From Bacteroidales bacterium (lineage in GTDB: Bacteria; Bacteroidota; Bacteroidia; Bacteroidales; JAQUTK01): 64,000 nucleotides of DNA. The notes beneath the pieces were generated by a model that was given only the letters and a program-made list of their open reading frames with translations, was not told the origin of the DNA and searched no databases. The position numbers were made by a program, and so were the translations under genes. Position 1 is the stretch's first letter, and every line of letters begins with the position of its first letter. This document shows, in pieces, positions 59,819-64,000 of the stretch. The stretch covers positions 62,001-126,000 of the forward strand of contig JAQUTK010000001.1 in the NCBI GenBank assembly GCA_028709785.1, given 5' to 3'.

Positions 59819-62035
59819 ATGGAAAAAGGAACAGTGTTTACAACAGAGGAGAGAAGTCAGCTACTGTCCAATTATAGAATAATCAGAAAGAACCTCGGAA
59901 ATACGCTATCTTCCACTGATGTACGTCTGGTAAAAGAGGCTATTCGAAAGGCACAGGAAATAGGCTGCTACCAACGGAACGAATTGGGTACCCATCCGGT
60001 GGTACAACATCTTGCAACGGCAAGGATCGTAACAGAAGAGGTTGGTCTGAAGCGATCTTCTGTGCTTAGTCTCTTACTTCAGGAGACGGTAGGACATATA
60101 TACCCGATCGATTATATTTCTCACCATTTTGGAGAGGATGTTGCTGTCATTGTTAAGGGACTGGTGAAGACTCGCGAACTCTATCAGAAGGGAGCCGCTG
60201 TCGAGACAGAAAACTTTCGCAAACTACTCATGTCTTTTGCTGAAGATGTACGGGTCATTCTGATTATGATTGCCGATCGTGTCAATATGATGCGCGAACT
60301 GAATCAGCATCCTGACAGTGAGTTTCGCAGAAGGGTGGCAAGCGAAGCCTCCTATCTGTATGCACCGCTGGCTCACCGTCTCGGTCTTTATGTGCTAAAG
60401 TCTGAGCTGGAAGATATCTCTCTGAAGTACCTGAACCGAAAGATTTATGATGAGATTGCCCGAAAGCTGAATGAGACGAAGCGTTCGCGTGAAGCATATA
60501 TTGCCGCATTTATAGATCCGGTCAAGAAACGACTGGAAGAAAACGGATTGGTATTTACCATCAAAGGGCGGACTAAATCAATACACTCTATCTGGAATAA
60601 GATTCGCAAACAGAACGTAACGCTTGAGGGAATATACGACCTGTTTGCTATCCGTGTCATACTGACCTCTGCGGCGGAAAAAGAAAAAGCAGACTGCTGG
60701 AAGGTGTATTCTATTGTTACCGATATGTTTACACCCGACCCCAAACGAATGAGAGACTGGCTGTCCGTACCTAAAAACAATGGATACGAGTCACTTCATA
60801 CCACTGTGATGGGTCCGCAAGGAAAATGGGTAGAGATTCAGATCCGGACAACACGGATGGATGAGGTGGCAGAAAAAGGACTTGCCGCTCACTGGAAGTA
60901 CAAAGGAATCAAAGATGAGTCTGCCATGGACTCATGGTTGAATAACGTGCGTGATTTGCTGCAGAACTCGGAAGCCAAACCTGCCGACCTGATGGATGAG
61001 TTTAAGCTCGATCTGTATGATGAGGAGGTTTTTGTCTTCACGCCCAAAGGTGAATTGATGAAGTTGCCGAAAGGTGCGACAGTATTGGATTTTGCCTTTA
61101 ATATTCACTCCGCATTAGGTTGTAAATGTGTAGGAGCAAAGATTAACGGAAAGAATGTGCCGATTAAGCATCGTCTTCAAAACGGTGATCTGATTGAAGT
61201 GCTTACAGCGCCTTCTCAAAAGCCCAAACAGGACTGGATTAATTTTGTGGTGTCCAGCAAGGCGCGAACCAAGATCAAACAATCGCTCAAAGAGGCCGAA
61301 AGCAAAGAGGCTGAATATGGTAAAGAGATCCTGCAAAGGCGTTTCAAAAACCGAAAGATTGAATATGATGATGCAGTTCAGACCCGTTTGATCAAGAAGA
61401 TTGGATACAAGACGGCCACTGAGTATTATGCGGATATTGCTTCCGAAAAGCTGGATGTCAATCAGGCGATCATGCTCTATGAGGAGATGATCAAGAAGGA
61501 GACAGAAGTCGATCTGGATGCTCGAAAAGCCGAGAACTTTGTTGTTACCGCTCCCACAGAAGAGAAGACCCACAAAAAAGAGGATGTATTGGTCATCGAT
61601 GAGACGTTGAAGGATATCGATTTTTCTCTTGCCAGGTGTTGTTCGCCAATCTATGGAGATGAGGTTTTTGGCTTTGTTTCTTCCCATGGAGGTATAAAGA
61701 TACATCGGGTCGATTGTACCAATGCGACGGATATGATGACTCGTTTTGGCTATCGCATTGTAAAAGCACGATGGGCGGGCAAGTCCACTTCTCAATATCC
61801 GATAGGTATTCGGGTGGTTGGTCACGATGATATAGGTATTGTCACGAATATCACCTCGATCATCTCAAAAGAAGAAAATGTGTCTGTCCGATCCATCAGC
61901 ATCAACTCTCATGCCGGATTGTTTGAGGGAACGATAACGGTGTTAATCGGCGATACATCCAAACTTGACTCGCTGATCAAGAAAATCAAGACTGTCAAAG
62001 GTGTCAAACAAGTGAATCGGATTGACCGTAACTAA
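59819..62035 (+). CDS. relA: RelA/SpoT-type (p)ppGpp synthetase with a decayed hydrolase site
   Basis: A 738-residue long RSH protein: HD domain (about 45-200), synthetase (about 240-370; K-S-I-H-S-I-W-N-K-I, Y-D-L-F-A-I-R-V-I, G-Y-E-S-L-H-T-T), TGS (about 405-465) and a C-terminal ACT domain (S-V-R-S-I-S-I-N-S-H-A-G-L-F-E-G). In the HD domain the usual L-L-H-D-x-x-E-D is replaced by L-L-Q88-E89-T-V-G-H, so the metal-binding His-Asp pair is absent while D153 of A-D-R-V is kept. It should therefore make but not destroy (p)ppGpp. Such a cell needs a second RSH or hydrolase elsewhere. The gene has a strong Shine-Dalgarno site. Confidence 0.92.
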   Translation: MEKGTVFTTEERSQLLSNYRIIRKNLGNTLSSTDVRLVKEAIRKAQEIGCYQRNELGTHPVVQHLATARIVTEEVGLKRSSVLSLLLQETVGHIYPIDYISHHFGEDVAVIVKGLVKTRELYQKGAAVETENFRKLLMSFAEDVRVILIMIADRVNMMRELNQHPDSEFRRRVASEASYLYAPLAHRLGLYVLKSELEDISLKYLNRKIYDEIARKLNETKRSREAYIAAFIDPVKKRLEENGLVFTIKGRTKSIHSIWNKIRKQNVTLEGIYDLFAIRVILTSAAEKEKADCWKVYSIVTDMFTPDPKRMRDWLSVPKNNGYESLHTTVMGPQGKWVEIQIRTTRMDEVAEKGLAAHWKYKGIKDESAMDSWLNNVRDLLQNSEAKPADLMDEFKLDLYDEEVFVFTPKGELMKLPKGATVLDFAFNIHSALGCKCVGAKINGKNVPIKHRLQNGDLIEVLTAPSQKPKQDWINFVVSSKARTKIKQSLKEAESKEAEYGKEILQRRFKNRKIEYDDAVQTRLIKKIGYKTATEYYADIASEKLDVNQAIMLYEEMIKKETEVDLDARKAENFVVTAPTEEKTHKKEDVLVIDETLKDIDFSLARCCSPIYGDEVFGFVSSHGGIKIHRVDCTNATDMMTRFGYRIVKARWAGKSTSQYPIGIRVVGHDDIGIVTNITSIISKEENVSVRSISINSHAGLFEGTITVLIGDTSKLDSLIKKIKTVKGVKQVNRIDRN

Positions 62036-62117
62036 AAAGCGAATGTGATTTCTCGTTTCAGACCAACGTATGAAGGAAAATATTACTCCGGAGGTAGTGG
62101 GGAAGGGATAGTTTGCT

Positions 62118-62125
62118 TACTTTTG
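62118..62125 (+). promoter_or_regulatory. -7 box (TACTTTTG) for the EamA transporter
   Basis: TACTTTTG lies 17 bases before the start codon at 62143 and excludes the longer frame that begins at 62113. Confidence 0.55.
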
Positions 62126-62142
62126 CAGCAAGAAACGACACA

Positions 62143-63072
62143 ATGAACAAATCGCTAATTTCAACATACGGATATCATCTGCTTGCTATTGTCACAGCAG
62201 TCATTTGGGGAACTACTTTTGTATCCACTAAGATACTTATCAATAACGGATTGCGCCCGGAAGAGATCATGCTCTATCGCTTTCTTATCGCGTACATGGG
62301 TATTGTCCTGATGGTGCCCCGACCTTTTTTTGCCCGAAATGTACGAGATGAACTCCTGTTTGTTCTTGCCGGAATAACGGGCGGTTCCTTTTACTTTCTG
62401 GCAGAAAATACCGCCTTGCGCTACACATTGGCTTCCAATGTATCCATACTGATCAGCATCACTCCTTTGATGACGGCTGTGCTCTCTCATTATCTCTTCA
62501 GGAAAGAGCAGAAAACAGCCGGCGAACCCTTGACGCGACGTTTGTTGTACGGTTCCCTGATGGCTATTGGAGGCGTCTTTCTGGTTGTACTCAATGGCCG
62601 TTTTCTCTTGAAGGTGAATCCGCTTGGTGATGCACTTACATTATTGGCAGCTCTTCTTTGGGCCTTCTATAGTATGGTGCTCCGAAAGTTTGGCAATCAT
62701 TATTCGGCACTTTTTATTACCCGCAAAGTCTTCTTCTACGGCATCATCACCATTCTTCCTTTCTTTGCTTTTTCTCCGATTCGAATAGACTGGAACCTCT
62801 TGACGCAACCCGTTGTTGCTGCCAATCTGCTCTTTTTATCACTGATCGCTTCGCTCGCCTGTTATTTGGTTTGGAATATAGTGGTCAGACAACTAGGAGT
62901 TGTCTCAGCTACAAATTACATTTATCTGAACCCTGTATCTACCCTCATCACCTCTTCCATTGTGTTGAATGAACATATCACTTCAGTTGCAATCCTGGGA
63001 TCGGCGCTTGTACTTTATGGTGTCTATTTCGCAAAAAGAGGATTCAGCTTTTCGAAGAAAACAAAGATCTGA
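62143..63072 (+). CDS. EamA/DMT-family transporter
   Basis: A 309-residue membrane protein with ten predicted helices in two EamA repeats: V-I-W-G-T-T-F-V-S-T-K near residue 18 and A-L-L-W-A-F-Y-S-M-V-L-R-K near 175, each followed by four helices. The start at 62143 follows a -7 box directly. DMT proteins export metabolites such as amino acids, nucleosides or drugs; the cargo cannot be read. The gene stands between relA and ffh without sign of an operon. Confidence 0.88.
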   Translation: MNKSLISTYGYHLLAIVTAVIWGTTFVSTKILINNGLRPEEIMLYRFLIAYMGIVLMVPRPFFARNVRDELLFVLAGITGGSFYFLAENTALRYTLASNVSILISITPLMTAVLSHYLFRKEQKTAGEPLTRRLLYGSLMAIGGVFLVVLNGRFLLKVNPLGDALTLLAALLWAFYSMVLRKFGNHYSALFITRKVFFYGIITILPFFAFSPIRIDWNLLTQPVVAANLLFLSLIASLACYLVWNIVVRQLGVVSATNYIYLNPVSTLITSSIVLNEHITSVAILGSALVLYGVYFAKRGFSFSKKTKI

Positions 63073-63156
63073 TTAGATTCCTCTTATCTCTTCCTCCTTT
63101 CCCGTTGTATAATGAGAATTTCCAGTTATCATAGAGGTAATATGGGAGCTTTTTTG

Positions 63157-63164
63157 TACTTTTG
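63157..63164 (+). promoter_or_regulatory. -7 box (TACTTTTG) for ffh
   Basis: TACTTTTG lies 37 bases before the ffh start. The sequence ACTTTTGCCGACTC from 63158 is identical to the one in front of the symporter operon (9869-9882). Confidence 0.6.
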
Positions 63165-63201
63165 CCGACTCAGAAAAATAATCTAATTACAATATACCCG
63201 T

Positions 63202-64000
63202 ATGTTTGAGAGTCTAAGTGAAAGATTAGAACGGTCTTTTAAGATCCTGAAAGGTGAAGGAAAAATCACCGAGATCAATGTCGCAGAGACATTGAAAGAT
63301 GTTCGCAAGGCATTGTTAGAGGCGGATGTTAATTATAAAACAGCCAAACTCTTTACCGAGACAGTGAAAGAGAAGGCAATGGGACAGGATGTGCTGAATT
63401 CTCTGAAACCAAGTCAGTTGATGGTTAAGATTGTGCATGACGAACTGACCGAGCTGATGGGAGGCTCTGCTGCTGAAATCAAACTGACATCCAATCCGAC
63501 AGTTGTTCTGATGTCTGGTCTTCAAGGCTCCGGTAAGACGACTTTCTCCGGAAAGCTCGCTAACATGCTGAAGTCAAAAAAAGGAAAGAACCCCTTACTG
63601 GCTGCATGTGACGTCTATAGGCCGGCTGCTATCGAACAGTTGAAAGTACTCGGCGCTCAGATAAATGTTCCTGTTTATTCTGATCTGACAAGTAAAGATC
63701 CTGTGCGCATAGCATTAGATGCCGTACAGCATGCGAAGAATAATCATTATGATCTTGTAATCATCGATACCGCCGGTCGTCTGGCCGTTGATGAGTTGAT
63801 GATGAATGAGATTGCCAATATAAAGAAAGCAATCAATCCGGATGAAATTATCTTTGTGGTAGATGCCATGACCGGACAGGATGCTGTAAATACGGCAAAA
63901 GAATTCAATGATCGTCTCGATTTTGATGGTGTTGTATTGACCAAGCTTGATGGTGATACCCGTGGTGGTGCTGCATTGTCTATTCGCTCAGTGGTTAATA
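63202..64000 (+). CDS. ffh: Signal recognition particle GTPase Ffh (5' part)
   Basis: The frame is open to the window end, so about 60 percent of the gene is seen. The helical N domain (residues 1-85) is followed by the G domain with G-L-Q-G-S-G-K-T-T near residue 107, D-V-Y-R-P-A-A near 137, D-T-A-G-R near 190 and T-K-L-D-G-D-T-R-G-G near 247. These are the GTPase motifs of SRP54/Ffh; the methionine-rich M domain lies beyond the window. Ffh binds signal peptides on the ribosome and brings membrane proteins to FtsY. The start follows a -7 box by 37 bases. Confidence 0.96.
   Translation, partial: MFESLSERLERSFKILKGEGKITEINVAETLKDVRKALLEADVNYKTAKLFTETVKEKAMGQDVLNSLKPSQLMVKIVHDELTELMGGSAAEIKLTSNPTVVLMSGLQGSGKTTFSGKLANMLKSKKGKNPLLAACDVYRPAAIEQLKVLGAQINVPVYSDLTSKDPVRIALDAVQHAKNNHYDLVIIDTAGRLAVDELMMNEIANIKKAINPDEIIFVVDAMTGQDAVNTAKEFNDRLDFDGVVLTKLDGDTRGGAALSIRSVVN

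Overview
The window reads as a chromosomal segment of a Bacteroidales bacterium, probably Parabacteroides/Tannerellaceae-like (the genus is inference). Several signs agree: -7 boxes of the Bacteroidetes TAnnTTTG form sit before many genes, several with a TTTG about 19 bases upstream. Shine-Dalgarno sequences are almost absent. The family set is typical of the phylum: a TonB-dependent receptor with a DUF4249 lipoprotein, six-bladed propeller lipoproteins, bifunctional fucokinase/GDP-fucose pyrophosphorylase (Fkp), DUF4301, DUF4293, DUF4922, DUF3843, the short Bacteroidetes omega subunit and a possible type IX secretion sorting domain. No rRNA, tRNA, CRISPR array, transposase or prophage was found.

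Layout. 0-10 kb: end of a secreted protein, a low-complexity lipoprotein, an SUMF1-fold protein, a glycosyltransferase-like protein with a Wzx-type flippase, a TPR protein, and a GT2 glycosyltransferase overlapping a DUF4922 (GalT-like) gene. 10-20 kb: a 48-codon protein upstream of a sodium:solute symporter, phenylacetate-CoA ligase, a LacZ-type beta-galactosidase with a ricin-like N-terminus, a holin-like membrane protein and fkp. 20-28 kb: an envelope block with coaX, an outer-membrane barrel, TPR protein, lptC, a CorC-like protein and a PpiD/SurA-type isomerase. 28-41 kb: two tandem metallophosphatases, a GH31 glycosidase, DUF3843, and a minus-strand operon of TPR protein, TonB receptor and DUF4249 lipoprotein. 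41-47 kb: an AT-richer accessory patch with a barrel lipoprotein, propeller lipoprotein, TlpA-like thioredoxin and second propeller lipoprotein (a 1.2-kb near-identical direct repeat), followed by hipBA. 47-64 kb: a 1078-residue fused multi-cofactor dehydrogenase, an ABC-F ATPase, uvrB, a second paaK with an ACT-domain gene, bamD-rpoZ-DUF4293, DUF4301, a RelA-type synthetase, an EamA transporter and the start of ffh.

How the parts fit. Much of the window serves the envelope: glycan building and flipping, GDP-fucose supply, LPS transport, BamD, periplasmic folding, TonB uptake and surface lipoproteins. The most interesting parts are the duplicated propeller-thioredoxin cassette, the fused iron-sulfur/FAD dehydrogenase, the hip operator that overlaps both promoter elements, the ABC-F protein with one intact and one decayed ATP site, and a 21-bp-period palindromic repeat at 34.4 kb. 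Two convergent gene pairs end in perfect 32-bp hairpins, far longer than usual terminators. Functions are read from motifs by eye; no database search was run.
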